Of a stretch of DNA of 64,000 nt, positions 23,238-34,877 are shown piece after piece. Numbering within the stretch: position 1 is the first letter of the stretch; every line of letters starts with the position of its first letter. The position numbers were made by a program, and so were the translations under genes. Source of the stretch: Microglena sp. YARC. Taxonomy: Eukaryota; Chlorophyta; Chlorophyceae; Chlamydomonadales; Chlamydomonadaceae. The notes below the pieces were generated by a model. The model saw only the letters and a program-made list of their open reading frames with translations, did not search any database and was not told where the DNA came from. Location of the stretch: positions 114,504,875 through 114,568,874 of the forward strand of contig CM039462.1 in the NCBI GenBank assembly GCA_022414725.1, in the 5' to 3' direction.

Positions 23238-26200
23238 TTAAGGAGAAGCAGTCATTCCAAACATGCGAATGAAACGCCAGAACACCATAGGATCAAGGGG
23301 CTTGGTGAAGGGGTCAGCACAGTTGTCCTTAGTGTTAACATAGGCAACATCCACCTGGCCATCCTCCACCAGCTCCTGGATATAGTGATGGATGACATCA
23401 ATGTGCTTGTTGCGAGGGAGCAGTTGACAGTCATTGGCCCAGCTCAAGGACCCCAAGTTGTCACCCTGAATGGTGACCAGGTCACAAGGCAGCCCTAGAT
23501 CAATTCTCAACTTTTTCAACCATTGCACCTCCCTGGCAGTCTGAGACAGGGCCTGATACTCAGCCTCACTGGAGCTAACAGCAACAGTGGGTTGCCTTTT
23601 GCTCATCCAGTTCACAAGGCAGCCTCCAGCAAGCACAGCATAGCCAGTCTGAGATCTCCTGTCAGACCCATCATCAGCAAAGGATGAGTCACTAAAGACA
23701 GTAAAAGAGAAACCAGGGCTGTGAGTGTAAGTGAGGCCCAGATGGGAATGTTCTCTCAAATACAAAAGCAAGCGCTTGGCTGCAGCCCACAGGGGGGCAG
23801 TGGGTTGAGCAGAAAACCTGGACAGGTAGCTAACAGCAAAAGAAATATCAGGCCTTGTGCAGGTAGCCAGGTACAGCAAAGCCCCCACAAGAGAGAGGTA
23901 CTGGCTATTAGAGGCCAGAGGTTCTCCAGGAGGATCAGTGACAGTGCACTTGGACATGGGAACTGAAAACTTGGGCTTGGTAGCAGCAGTGAGACCAAAC
24001 TGCTCCACCAGCTCAACAATGTAGGAGTGCTGGGAGAGGTCGATCTTAACACACCTGCCGTCAGAATCAAGTGTACAAGTCATGTCCAATGAAAGGAACT
24101 GGACAGGTACACCCATTTCCTTGACTTCCCACCCAGCTGCTTCCATAGCCTTGATCAGCAAGGCATACCTATGCAGCTCACTAAAAGCACAGATAAAGTC
24201 ATCCACATAGGTCAGGACATAGCTCCACCCACCAGTAGAATCCCTCCTGAAATACAGAGCAGGTTCAGCTTTGCACATGGTAAAACCGTGGGGCAACCAA
24301 AACCTGCTTTACATCTTTGCTCCAAGCCCTGGGTGCCTGCTTCAAACCATAAAGAGATTTAATTAGCTTGCACACAAGGGGAACATTGTCAGGACCAAGT
24401 TCATGAAAGCCCTCAGGCTGGTAACAGAACAGGTCCAGACCAGGTTCCAGCTTGGCATTCAAGAATGCAGTCTTGATGTCCAGCTGCCTCACAAACATTT
24501 TTCTATGAGTGATGGCAGCAAGGAGCACACGAAGACCTGCTTTAGAGGAGACGGGGGCATACACATCATGGTAGTCCAGCCCAGGACGTTGCAGAAAACC
24601 ACGAACTACAAAACGAGCTTTAAAACGCAAAGAACCATCAGCCCCATGTTTCTTGACAAATAACCATCTGCCAGATAGAATCCTCTGCCTAGGAGGCTGT
24701 GGAGTGAGGACCCAAGTGCCATGAGCATGGAGGGAGGCCATCTCATCCTTCATAGCCTGCAGCCAGAGATCTCTGTCAGGGTTGGTAGGTAACATTGCAG
24801 CTTTATAAGAGAGTTCAGTAGAGGTAGAAATAAAAGCCCCCACGTACAAGCAGTGTACTTGTACATGGGCAGCGGGGATATCAGCAGTATCAGCAGTAAC
24901 CGGTAATAAAGCCCCCAGCGCAGCACTCATGCGTGGTTGAACAAGGCCGGCCTCCTTTGCCTCTAAATCGTCGAAGCCTGGGTACACTGGAACACCCCAG
25001 CCATACGCAGTATCTGACCCGGACCAGTGTTCGAGGTCATCACTCACATCATCTGTGACGGCCACATCGTCGCAATGCCTGGTCCGGTATAAACCACCAG
25101 GTATAGCAGGGGGTGAAGTGATCAACAACTCCCGCGAGCTATCCGAATAGGTGGACGGGGGGTGGCGACTAGTGGGCAGTGGACCTGTACTAGGTTCCAC
25201 TATGACCCGAGGCTGTCCTAATCCTACGACTTCACCGACGAAACGTGGCGCAGAGGAAGGCCCGGCGACCCCCTGAGATTCGAATAAATTAGAGCTTGAA
25301 GGAACATCAGACTCCCCCTGGCCCAATGCCGCCGCACGCGATACAGCACCATCATTACCTGGCCTGGGACGCATCGTCATCCCATGACCAGTAAAGCGGT
25401 CAACAATCGGGGTTGGTAAAGGGCCCAGGACATTGTCAGTAGTATCAAGCCCTTTACCGATGATAGCGGCAGGGGTGCGAGAAAAATACTGAGATCCATC
25501 ATAGGGAAAGAGCCCAGGGATACAGTTATAGCTAAACTGTTCATAGAAGAGCACATCACGACTCTCTACCACCTGGCGCAACTTCGGAACCCAAACAAAA
25601 TAACCCTTACTCACCAGAGAATACCCAACCAGTCTACCAGATAACGCCCTTTTCGTCAAGCTTATTGCGCTTCTTCCCATTCACTAAGGTAACATAGCAT
25701 GGGCACCCGAACACGCGCAATAACGATACATCAGGTAGAACCCCAAAGAACAACTCATAAGGAGTCTTGTCACCCTGATTAGGCAGCCGGTTGCGTAGGT
25801 AACACGCGGCGAGGAAGGCATAGGGCCAGAAGGACTTAGTGAGCTTAGACTCCAAGTGAATGCTCCTAGCTACGTTCTGAAGGACCCCATTGTACCGTTC
25901 CACAGTCGCATTCTGCTGAGCAGTGTAAGCCATGGACAATTCATGCACAGCACCAACCGATTCTAACCAATCCTCGAACCACTTCACTATAAATTCCTTA
26001 GCCCTGTCAGACCTAAGACACTTGAAAACAAATCCATGCAGCTGAGTCATCCATCTGAGGATGGTAGTTTGAACTGCTAAGGGAGCTTCATCCCTGGTTC
26101 TCAAGCACAAGACCTCAGCATAGCCAGAGTATTGGTCAGTGAGACACAGAACATAAAACTCCCCACGCAAGCCCCTAATATTAAATGGCCCCATGATGTC

Positions 26201-26949
26201 CAAGTGAAGGCGTTGTAATGGGGCACGGATCCTAGTTTTGCTTTCTTTAGGAAAAGGGATACGTTTTCCCTTTGCCTTCTGACAAGCATCACATGGGATC
26301 TTAGACAGTCTTTGCACCTGTTGGAGAGTGAGGGTAAGTTCTGAACCAAACCCTTCCTTACAAGGTTGTGCATGGCATCATAGCCAGGGTGACCCAGCCG
26401 CCTATGCCACAACCATTCAGGAGTGGTAGGGATCACAACTCCACCATCCTCATCAACATCAAGAGCAAAAGCTGGATAATCTTCAGCACCATACAAACGG
26501 CCACGAGGGGTGTGACAAGGCCTACATGCAAACTTGTACACACCATCACTGGAGGCAGGGAAAGACCACAGAACAGAAGAGCCCTGTGTGGCAGTACAAC
26601 TAAGACTATCAAAAGAAAATCTTGCAGTTGTGAGCATGGGCAACAGCATTTACTGACATGAGGTTCACCGGACAGTGTGGGATGTAGAGAACATTGGTTA
26701 AAGTGATTGGTGTTGGTAACCAATCACTACATAACACAATATAACCCTGACCCACAGACCGTTGAACCACACCATCACCAAATTTAAGTGCTGGCCCAGT
26801 CTCAGAAGCATGAAACACAGTGAACAAAGACATATCACCTGTGATTGACATCCCAGCTCCAGAATCAACATGCCAGACACCCTCAGACAGGCTCGGGCTG
26901 CAGACATTTGAAAATTTCGCAGTGCAAGAGAAAAGACAGAGCGTACCTC
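23238..26949 (-). pseudogene. pol: Copia B pol (PR-INT-RT-RNase H), frameshifted
   Basis: The protein reads from right to left in several frames: protease (about 26,850), integrase (26,317-25,634 plus upstream pieces, with LDIMGP, RSDRAKEF and NATVERYN), RT (25,680-24,265, with RWLFVKKHGADGS and LDIKTAFLNA), then RT end and RNase H (24,296-23,238, with YVDDFICAF and the closing FTKPLDPMVFWRF). At least three frame changes occur. The last ORF of 352 residues is intact and ends in TGA shortly before 23,238. As in A and C, pol follows gag after a single TAG. Confidence 0.85.
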
Positions 26950-29036
26950 CTATTTCTTGTCCAAAGCATACCCATCAATCTGAGCCTGCAAGGAGGCCAG
27001 CTGCCGCGGAGTAAGCACACCTGGAAGGGCCAAGGCCATGGGCACCGGATTGGTAACCGGTGCACCAGGCTTGGTCTTACGCAGGTGCGGATGCTTCGTG
27101 AAACAGCGATCCTCCGAGTGGGTCGTCTTGCTGAGGCATGGGCCCCAAGTGCAATCCAGACGTCGCTTGTTGAACCAGAACCCTGAGAACCAGATCCCTG
27201 CCCACGCTGAAACGCAGCATTGGCAGGAACCTGGGGAGCGTCCCGGGACCAACCAGGATGCCTGGAGTCGGACCTGGGGAGAGCAATGTTCAAAATGTCG
27301 AGAGAGACCGATATGCCTCCAGACAAGACCAGTAATCTACAGTCTGTCTGTTAGCCAACATCATACCGTACTGGATCCGCAGCGATTCAAATCGGATCAA
27401 ACGGATCCCATTCACAATGGTTTCCATGGCGTGGCGCTGAGTGACAGGATGTCCAGCACTGCGGAGGTCAGTGCACAGACTGCGAACCATGCGAAAGAAA
27501 TCATCGACACGGTCAGAAGGGCCCATGTGCGCATTATGAAGTTCGATACGCATGAGAGGGACTCTAGAGGCAAGGGCATCAGACTGCGTCTTCCGGATAT
27601 CCAAAAGGATATCCCGAGGGGTGGCAAAGTCCTGGTATACCTTGACCATATCGTCCTCCATGTTCGCGAGCATCATAGTTAAACACATGAACTCCTGACG
27701 TTCGAGAGGCAGTGCACTGAACCCCAACAGTGCAGGATCAAACCGAGACTCACCATGAATGAGGGTATTAGACCCAGCTCCAATCGCAGAAGGACAGGAG
27801 CCAAGGACCTACGAATGTCCATGAAATACTCCGCAGCAAGACCAGCGTCAAGAGCGCGCTGGTCGTCTATGTTCCTAATCACAGGAATGGACCTCGCAAC
27901 ACTCATAAGCAGCTCGAAATCTGGGCTAACAGGACACAGAGGGACAGGCACTCGCACAAACTGATAACCAAGCTTCTCGTGATCACTACGCCTCGTACCA
28001 CCAAAGGAAACACCATGATCTGGGGGATACAGAATCCCAGAAGTGACTGGACCAAGAAAAGAACGACACCTGGTACCAAGCTCAGAGAAAGCCATCACTC
28101 GGCGATGCCTCAGCTTCACACTAACATTTGCCATTGTAGCCTGCATATCCATCCGACCGTACAAAGAGCGGTTCAAGGACTCACCATCCCGTCGATCCTG
28201 GTTGATCAGGCGGTAGTCCCGCAAGTTCAAAGTCGGAGGAGATCCACCAGTGAGCAGATGCTCCCAAGATTCGCATGACCGCGTATATAGCATAGGAGGA
28301 GGGCCAGGGGCAGGAGGCAGCTCCACCGGCGGAGGCGGAGGGGGTTCCAGGGAGGCACCAGCAGCAGAGGTGCGTGCAGAGGAAACAGCAGCCTCGCGAG
28401 AGCGAGTGTGGTAGCCAGGGAGGCCACGCTCCATGGGGGCAGATGCAGAGGAAAAAGAAGCAAAGCCCTGCAAGAAAGTGGGCTTAGCCACCTCCGGGTA
28501 AGCCGGGGGAACAGGCTCAAAGGGAGGCGCCGACGAAGGCTGAGGCTGATACACAGGCGAAAGCTCTCGATTAGGCATCTGCTGATCAGCAGGCTCATAC
28601 ACCGGCGAAACAGCGGAAGTCTCAAAGACACGAGTGGCAGCAGCAGATGGGGTCACGCCACCGAAGTCAGCACTCGTAGCACTCTTCAAGTCCTCCTCAT
28701 CATCAGTAGTAGTAGAGTAGTCTTCATCATAATTGAAAGGGACGAAAGGAGGCTGCGGGTCTGATGCACAACGGATGATCTGTGTCTGTACACAACACAG
28801 CTTCATCAGGACATCCTCAACATCAGAGGAAAGGCGTCGAACATTGAGAGAAGGAACCGTAAAGTTGGAGGATTGACCGGGGGGGTTACTTCCTTGATGG
28901 CGGAAGGATCCTCCTCTCCGGCAGCAGAGGCCGCTGGCGCACAGTCGTCTAGCCAATCCAGAGGAACCTTCACCCCCGTTGGAGGATTCGGTCGCATCCA
29001 TTGCTCACAATGACACTGCGGATCCCACGAGCCCAT
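26950..29036 (-). pseudogene. gag: Copia B gag, frameshifted
   Basis: Three consecutive frames (29,001-27,679; 27,727-27,290; 27,252-26,950) together give a gag of about 690 residues similar to that of A: Pro-rich region, MMLANMEDDMVKVYQDF, VDDFFRMVRSLCTDLRS, EAYRSL, then a knuckle-like CTWGPC. It ends in TAG with GAGGTA following. Confidence 0.8.
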
Positions 29037-29135
29037 GAAACACCATTAAGTTTGGTAAGTTTCACAAAGCCGGCAGGAGGCCCTCGCGGAAGTTGCATTA
29101 TCAAAGCAGTGGTAGTGATGAGGAGCCCAGTAACC

Positions 29136-29459
29136 TATCAGCTTGAAATCACTCCGGTAGAGTGGACAGTAGATTAAAGCAGCGGAACAGACGCACCAAT
29201 CTATACACGGAGACAAGGATAACGTTACAGACACAGGAGACCCATAAAGGGGCACCTGTGGTGAAAGGAGGCGGTAGACAGGAACCTAACAGGGTACAGA
29301 TCAGACCGGAGACGTAGGTGACAGGAAGCTGCCACTGAGTCATCTCAAGATGACTCAGTCCCACGGGAAGCTGGCTCAGGAGAGCCGATAGTTCTAAGGG
29401 AGTACATAAGTAGTCACCAAGTCATAAAACGCGTGAGAGCACCGCTATACATGCTGATA
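29136..29459 (-). repeat. Copia B 5' LTR
   Basis: 324 bp, partner of 22,545-22,869. The internal sequence begins on its left with AGGTTACTGGG in the element's own orientation. Confidence 0.88.
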
Positions 29460-29464
29460 GCACC

Positions 29465-30082
29465 AGGCCTGATATTGCCTTTGCTGTGAGCTACCTGTCC
29501 AGGTTTTCTGCTCACCCTACCGTCCCCCTGTGGGGGGCAGCCAAGCGTTTGCTTTTGTATTTGAGGTCACATTCCCACCTGGGACTCACTTACACACACA
29601 GCCCTGATTTCTCTTTTACTGTCTTTAGTGACTCATCCTTTGCTGATGATGGGTCTGACAGGAGATCTCAGACTGGCTTTGCTGTCCTGGCTGGAGGGTG
29701 CATAGTGAACTGGATGAGCAAGAGGCAGCCTACAGTTGCCATTAGCTCTTGTGAGGCTGAGTATCAGGCCCTGTCTCAGGCTGCCAGGGAGGTGCAATGG
29801 TTGAAGAAGTTGAGGGTGGATCTGGGTCTGCCTTGTGCTTTAGTTACCATTCAGGGTGACAACATAGGGTCTCTGAGATGGGCCAATGACTGGCAGCTCC
29901 TCCCTCGCAGCAAGCACATTGATGTTATTCATCACTACATCAAGGAGCTGGTGGAGGACGGTTCACTAGATGTTGCCTATGTTAACACCAAGGACAACTG
30001 TGCTGACCCCTTCACCAAGCCCCTTGATCCTGCTGTGTTCTGGAGGTTTATGCGGATGCTTGGGATGACCGCTTCTTCTTAG
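29465..30082 (+). CDS. pol: Copia A pol, C-terminal part (RT end and RNase H)
   Basis: Resumes the A reading frame after the duplicated GCACC: RPDIAFAVSYLSRF, then RNase H with VFSDSSFADD, SSCEAEYQAL, QGDNIGS and the Copia-typical end KDNCADPFTKPLDP. It ends in TAG at 30,080-30,082. RNase H removes the RNA strand during reverse transcription. This part has no frameshift. Confidence 0.9.
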   Translation, partial: RPDIAFAVSYLSRFSAHPTVPLWGAAKRLLLYLRSHSHLGLTYTHSPDFSFTVFSDSSFADDGSDRRSQTGFAVLAGGCIVNWMSKRQPTVAISSCEAEYQALSQAAREVQWLKKLRVDLGLPCALVTIQGDNIGSLRWANDWQLLPRSKHIDVIHHYIKELVEDGSLDVAYVNTKDNCADPFTKPLDPAVFWRFMRMLGMTASS

Positions 30083-30398
30083 GGTATATTTTTTTTTGTT
30101 TTGTTACATCGGTTTCTTTGGTTATCATTGTATGGCATTAGGTTCCTATTCCCGGATCGGGTTTTCTATACCGTTGTTACCCATCTTTGATATTCGGTTT
30201 TCATCCTTTTCTAACTTGGCAAATTTTGGTTTTTGCCGTGTTTCCTTCCTTCCTATAAACCTTTGGGTTTCCATTTGAAGTTCTCTCGAATTTTCGGAGT
30301 TCTTTGATTTTTTTTTTCAATCTGTTACATATAGTTCTATGTCACCAGTGCCATAGGTGGAGAAGTAGTATTGTATGTCACCTGTGTCATAGGTGGAG
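30083..30398 (+). other. Copia A 3' untranslated region
   Basis: Non-coding, T-rich sequence up to the 3' LTR, with ATTCCCGGATCGGGTTTTC and the pair of CATAGGTGGAG motifs; the second directly precedes the LTR and is the likely polypurine primer. Confidence 0.75.
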
Positions 30399-30548
30399 TG
30401 TCAGCATGAATTGCGGTGCTCTCACGCGTTTTATGACTTGGTGACTACTTATGTACTTCCTTAGAACTATCGGTCCTGACAGTACTATGTCAGCTTACTG
30501 TTGACTGCGTCATCGGTTCTTCTGACACGCGCTGTCTAACCTGTACCC
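30399..30548 (+). repeat. Copia A 3' LTR, first part
   Basis: First 150 bp of the 3' LTR from TGTCAGC, ending with TACCC, where Copia C is inserted. The remainder is at 37,401-37,553. Confidence 0.9.
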
Positions 30549-30850
30549 TATCAGCTTGGATAACACTCCGGAGAGTGGACTTAGTGTGTGCAGCACGCCA
30601 ATCTATAAATGCGGAGACGAGAATAAATATTACAAAAGATAGTGGAACCATAAAGGGACACCAGCGGAGGAAAGGGGGTCGGTAGCCTGGAACCTGATCA
30701 GGGTACAGGTTAGACAGCGCGTGTCAGAAGAACCGATGACGCAGTCAACAGTAAGCTGACATAGTACTGTCAGGACCGATAGTTCTAAGGAAGTACATAA
30801 GTAGTCACCAAGTCATAAAACGCGTGAGAGCACCGCAATTCATGCTGACA
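30549..30850 (-). repeat. Copia C 3' LTR
   Basis: 302 bp with TATCAGC at its left edge and GCTGACA at its right (TGTCAGC to GCTGATA in element orientation). Confidence 0.9.
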
Positions 30851-31169
30851 CTCCACCTATGACACAGGTGACATACAATACTACTTCTCCACCTATGGCA
30901 CTGGTGACATAGAACTATATGTAACAGATTGGAAACAAAAAAAATCAAAGAACTCCGAAAAATCGAGAGAACTTCAAGTGGAAACCCAAAGGTTTATAGG
31001 AAGGAAGAAAACACGGCAAAAACCAAAATTTGCCAAGTTAGAAAAGGATGAAAACCGAATATCAAAGATGGGTAACAACGGTATAGAAAACCCGATCCGG
31101 GAATAGGAACCTAATGCCATACAATGATAACCAAAGAAACCGATGTAACAAAAAATATATATATATACC
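30851..31169 (-). other. Copia C 3' untranslated region
   Basis: Mirror of the A 3' UTR with the same CATAGGTGGAG pair and CCCGATCCGGGAATAGG. A TATATATATA tract lies near 31,160. Confidence 0.75.
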
Positions 31170-34100
31170 CTAAGAAGAAGCGGTCATCCCAAGCATCCGC
31201 ATAAACCTCCAGAACACAGCAGGATCAAGGGGCTTGGTGAAGGGGTCAGCACAGTTGTCCTTGGTATTAACATAGGCAACATCTAGTGAACCGTCCTCCA
31301 CCAGCTCCTTGATGTAGTGATGAATAACATCAATGTGCTTGCTGCGAGGGAGGAGCTGCCAGTCATTGGCCCATCTCAGAGACCCTATGTTGTCACCCTG
31401 AATGGTAACTAAAGCACAAGGCAGACCCAGATCCACCCTCAACTTCTTCAACCATTGCACCTCCCTGGCAGCCTGAGACAGGGCCTGATACTCAGCCTCA
31501 CAAGAGCTAATGGCAACTGTAGGCTGCCTCTTGCTCATCCAGTTCACTATGCACCCTCCAGCCAGGACAGCAAAAGCCAGTCTGAGATCTCCTGTCAGAC
31601 CCATCATCAGCAAAGGATGAGTCACAAAAGACAGTAAAAGAGAAATCAGGGCTGTGTGTGTAAGTGAGTCCCAGGTGGGAATGTGACCTCAAATACAAAA
31701 GCAAACGCTTGGCTGCCCCCCACAGGGGACGGTAGGGTGAGCAGAAAACCTGGACAGGTAGCTCACAGCAAAGGCAATATCAGGCCTGGTGCAAGTAGCC
31801 AGTTATAGCAAAGCACCAACAAGAGAGAGGTACTGGCTATTAGAGGACAGGGGTTCTCCAGGTGGGTCAGTGACGGTGGACTTGTCCATGGGGGCACCAA
31901 ACCTGGGCTTGGCAGCAGCAGTCAGACCAAACTGCTCCACCAGATCAACAATGCAGGAGTGCTGGGAGAGGTTGATCTGAACACACCTGCCGTCAGAGTC
32001 AAGTGTACAAGCCATGTCCAAGGAGAGGAACTGAACCGGCACACCCATCTCTTTGACCTCCCAGCCAGCTTTCTCCATAGCCTTGATCAGCAAAACATAC
32101 CTATCCAGCTCACTAAAAGCACAGATAAAATCATCAACATAGGTTAGGACATAGCTCCACCCACCATTAGAATCCCTCCTAAAATACAGAGCAGGTTCCG
32201 CCTTGCACATAATAAAACCATGTGCAACCAAAACCCGCTTGACATCCATACTTTAAGCCCTGGGCGCCTGTTTCAAACCATAAAGGGACTTGATCAGCTT
32301 GCACACAAGGGGAACACCGTTAGGACCAAGTACCTTAAAGCCCTCAGGCTGGTGGCAGTACAGGTCCAGACCAGGTTCAAGGGGAGCATTCAGAAATGCA
32401 GTCTTGATGTCCAGCTGCCGAACAAACATCTTCCTATGAGTGATGGCAGCCAGGAGCACCCTCAGACCTGCTTTAGAAGAAACGGGGGCATATACATCAT
32501 GAAAATCCAACCCAGGACGCTGCAGAAAACCACGAACCACAAAACGTGCCTTGAAGCGAATAGAACCATCAACCCCAACCTTCTTCACAAATAACCACCT
32601 GCCAGACAGGACCCTCTGTTTAGGAGGCAGTGGAGTGAGCGCCCAAGTGCCATGGGCATGTAGGGACGCCATCTCATCCTTCATAGCAAGGAGCCATTGA
32701 TCCCTGTCAGGGTTGGTGGGAAGCATGGCAGCTTTGAAGGTCAGTTCAGTGGAAGTGGAAATGTATGCTCCCACGTACAAGCAGTGTACTTGTACATGAG
32801 CAGCGGGGATATCAGCAGTATCAGCAGTAACCGGTAGTATAGCCCCCAGTGCAGAACTACTGCCTGGTTGAACAGGGCCGGCCTTATTTGCCTCTATATC
32901 AACGAAGCCTGGGTCGACCGGAACACCCCAGCCATACGCAGTATCGGAACCCGACCAGTGTTCCAGATCATCACTTGCACTATCGGCAACGGCTACATCA
33001 TCACATGGGCTTGACCCGAGTAATCCACCAGGGACGACAGGAGGCGTCTGAATGAACAACACCCTCGAGCCATCCGAGGTGGTCGGAGGTTGGCGATTAT
33101 TAGTCAATGGACCTGATCCAGGTACCACTATGATCGAAGGCTGTCGTAATCCTAAATCTTCACCGACGAAATGTGGCGCAGAGGAGGGCCTGGCGACCCC
33201 CTGCGATTCGGCTAAGATTTTATCTGAAAGAACTGCAGAATCTCGCCCGCCCAGTGCCTTCACACACAATACAGCACCATCAGCCCCTGACCTGGGACGC
33301 AAGGTCATCCCATGATCAGGGCAGCGGTCGACAATTGGGGTTAGCAAAGGGTCAAGGGAATTAACCGTAGGCACAGGCATATGTCCGTTGATAGCGGCAG
33401 GGATGCGAGAGACATACGGCGACCCGTCATAGGGAGATAGCCCAGGAATACAGTTATGATCAAACTGCTCATAGAAGAGTACATCACGACTCTCTACTAC
33501 CTGGCGCAACTTAGGAACCCAAACAAAATAACCCTTACTCACCAGGGAATACCCAACCAGTCTACCAGATAACGCCCTTTCGTCCAGCTTGTTGCGCTTC
33601 TTCCCATTGACTAACGTAGCGTAGCAAGGGCATCCGAACACGCGCAACATCGACACATCAGGCTGAACCCCAAAGAAAAGCTCATGAGGAGTCTTATCTC
33701 CCTGATTGGGCAAGCGATTACGAAGGTAACACGCAGCTAGGAAGGCATAGGGCCAGAAAGACTTAGTTAGCTTAGACTCCAGGTGGATACTCCTAGCTAT
33801 AGACTGTAAGACCCCATTGTACCTCTCCACAGTTGCATTCTGCTGTGCAGTGTATGCCAAAGATAACTCATGCACTGCCCCAACCGATATCAGCCAATCC
33901 TCAAACCACTTTACTATAAACTCCTTAGCCCTGTCAGACCTCAGGCACTTAAAGGCAAACCCGTGCAGCTGATTCATCCATCTGAGGATGATAGTCTGAA
34001 CTGCTAAGGGAGCTTCATCCCTGGTCCTCAAGCACAACACTTCAGCATAGCCAGAGTGTTGGTCTGTGAGGCACAGAATATAAAACTCCCCACGCAGACC

Positions 34101-34877
34101 TCTAATATGAACTGGCCCCATGATGTCCAAGTGAAGGCGTTGGAGAGGTGCATTGATCGGAGTAGTGCTTGCTTTAGGAAAAGGGAGACGTTTGCCCTTA
34201 GCCTTTTGACAAGCATCACAAGGGATCTTAGCCAGTTTTTGGACCTGGTTGAGTGAGAGGGGTAAGTTCTTAACCATACCCTTCTTGACAAGTCTGTGCA
34301 TGGCATCATAGCCGGGGTGACCCAGCCGCCTATGCCACAGCCATTCAGGAGTGGTAGGGATAACAACTCCACCGTCTTCATCAACATCAAGTGCAAAAGC
34401 TGGGTAATTGTCAGCACCAAACGAACAGCCACTGGTGGTGTAACAAGGCCTACATGCAAACTTGTAAACACCATCACTGGAGGCAGGGAAGGACCAGAGA
34501 ATAGAAGAGCCCTGAGTGGCAGTGCAACTAATACTATCAGAAGAAATCTTGCAGTGGAGAGAATGAGCCACAGCATTTACTGACAGGAGGTTCACCGGAC
34601 AGTGAGGTATGTAGAGAACATTAGTTAGAATGATTGGTGTTGGTAACCAATCACTACATAACTCAATGGATCCCTTACCTACTGCTCGTTGAACCACACC
34701 ATCACCAAATCGAACTGATGGCAGATTCAGTGGAACATCAAACACAGTGAACAAAGATCTATCACCTGTGATGGACATTCCAGCTCCAGAATCCACATGC
34801 CAGACACCCTCAGACAGGCTCGGACTACACACATTTGAGAACCTAGAGGTGCAGGAGAATAGGACAGGGCTTACCTG
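31170..34877 (-). pseudogene. pol: Copia C pol (PR-INT-RT-RNase H)
   Basis: An 859-residue ORF (34,832-32,253) covers protease, integrase (LDIMGP, RSDRAKEF, NATVERYN) and RT as far as LYGLKQAPRA, where A has Trp and C has a stop. It is intact at the site where A carries its first frameshift. Beyond, 32,249-31,803 gives the YVDDF part and 31,704-31,170 the RNase H in two frames. Two stops and one frameshift prevent a full-length product. Confidence 0.88.

Larger units (their letters stand above)
22545..29459 (-). mobile_element. Copia B LTR retrotransposon, diverged subfamily
   Basis: 6,915 bp in minus orientation, flanked by GCACC (22,540-22,544 and 29,460-29,464). LTRs are 324-325 bp and differ by one indel by eye. 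Both element ends are TATCAGC/GCTGATA. Proteins are clearly related to A and C but diverged, and gag and pol are broken into several frames, so the copy is inactive. It must postdate A because it lies inside A's pol. Confidence 0.9.
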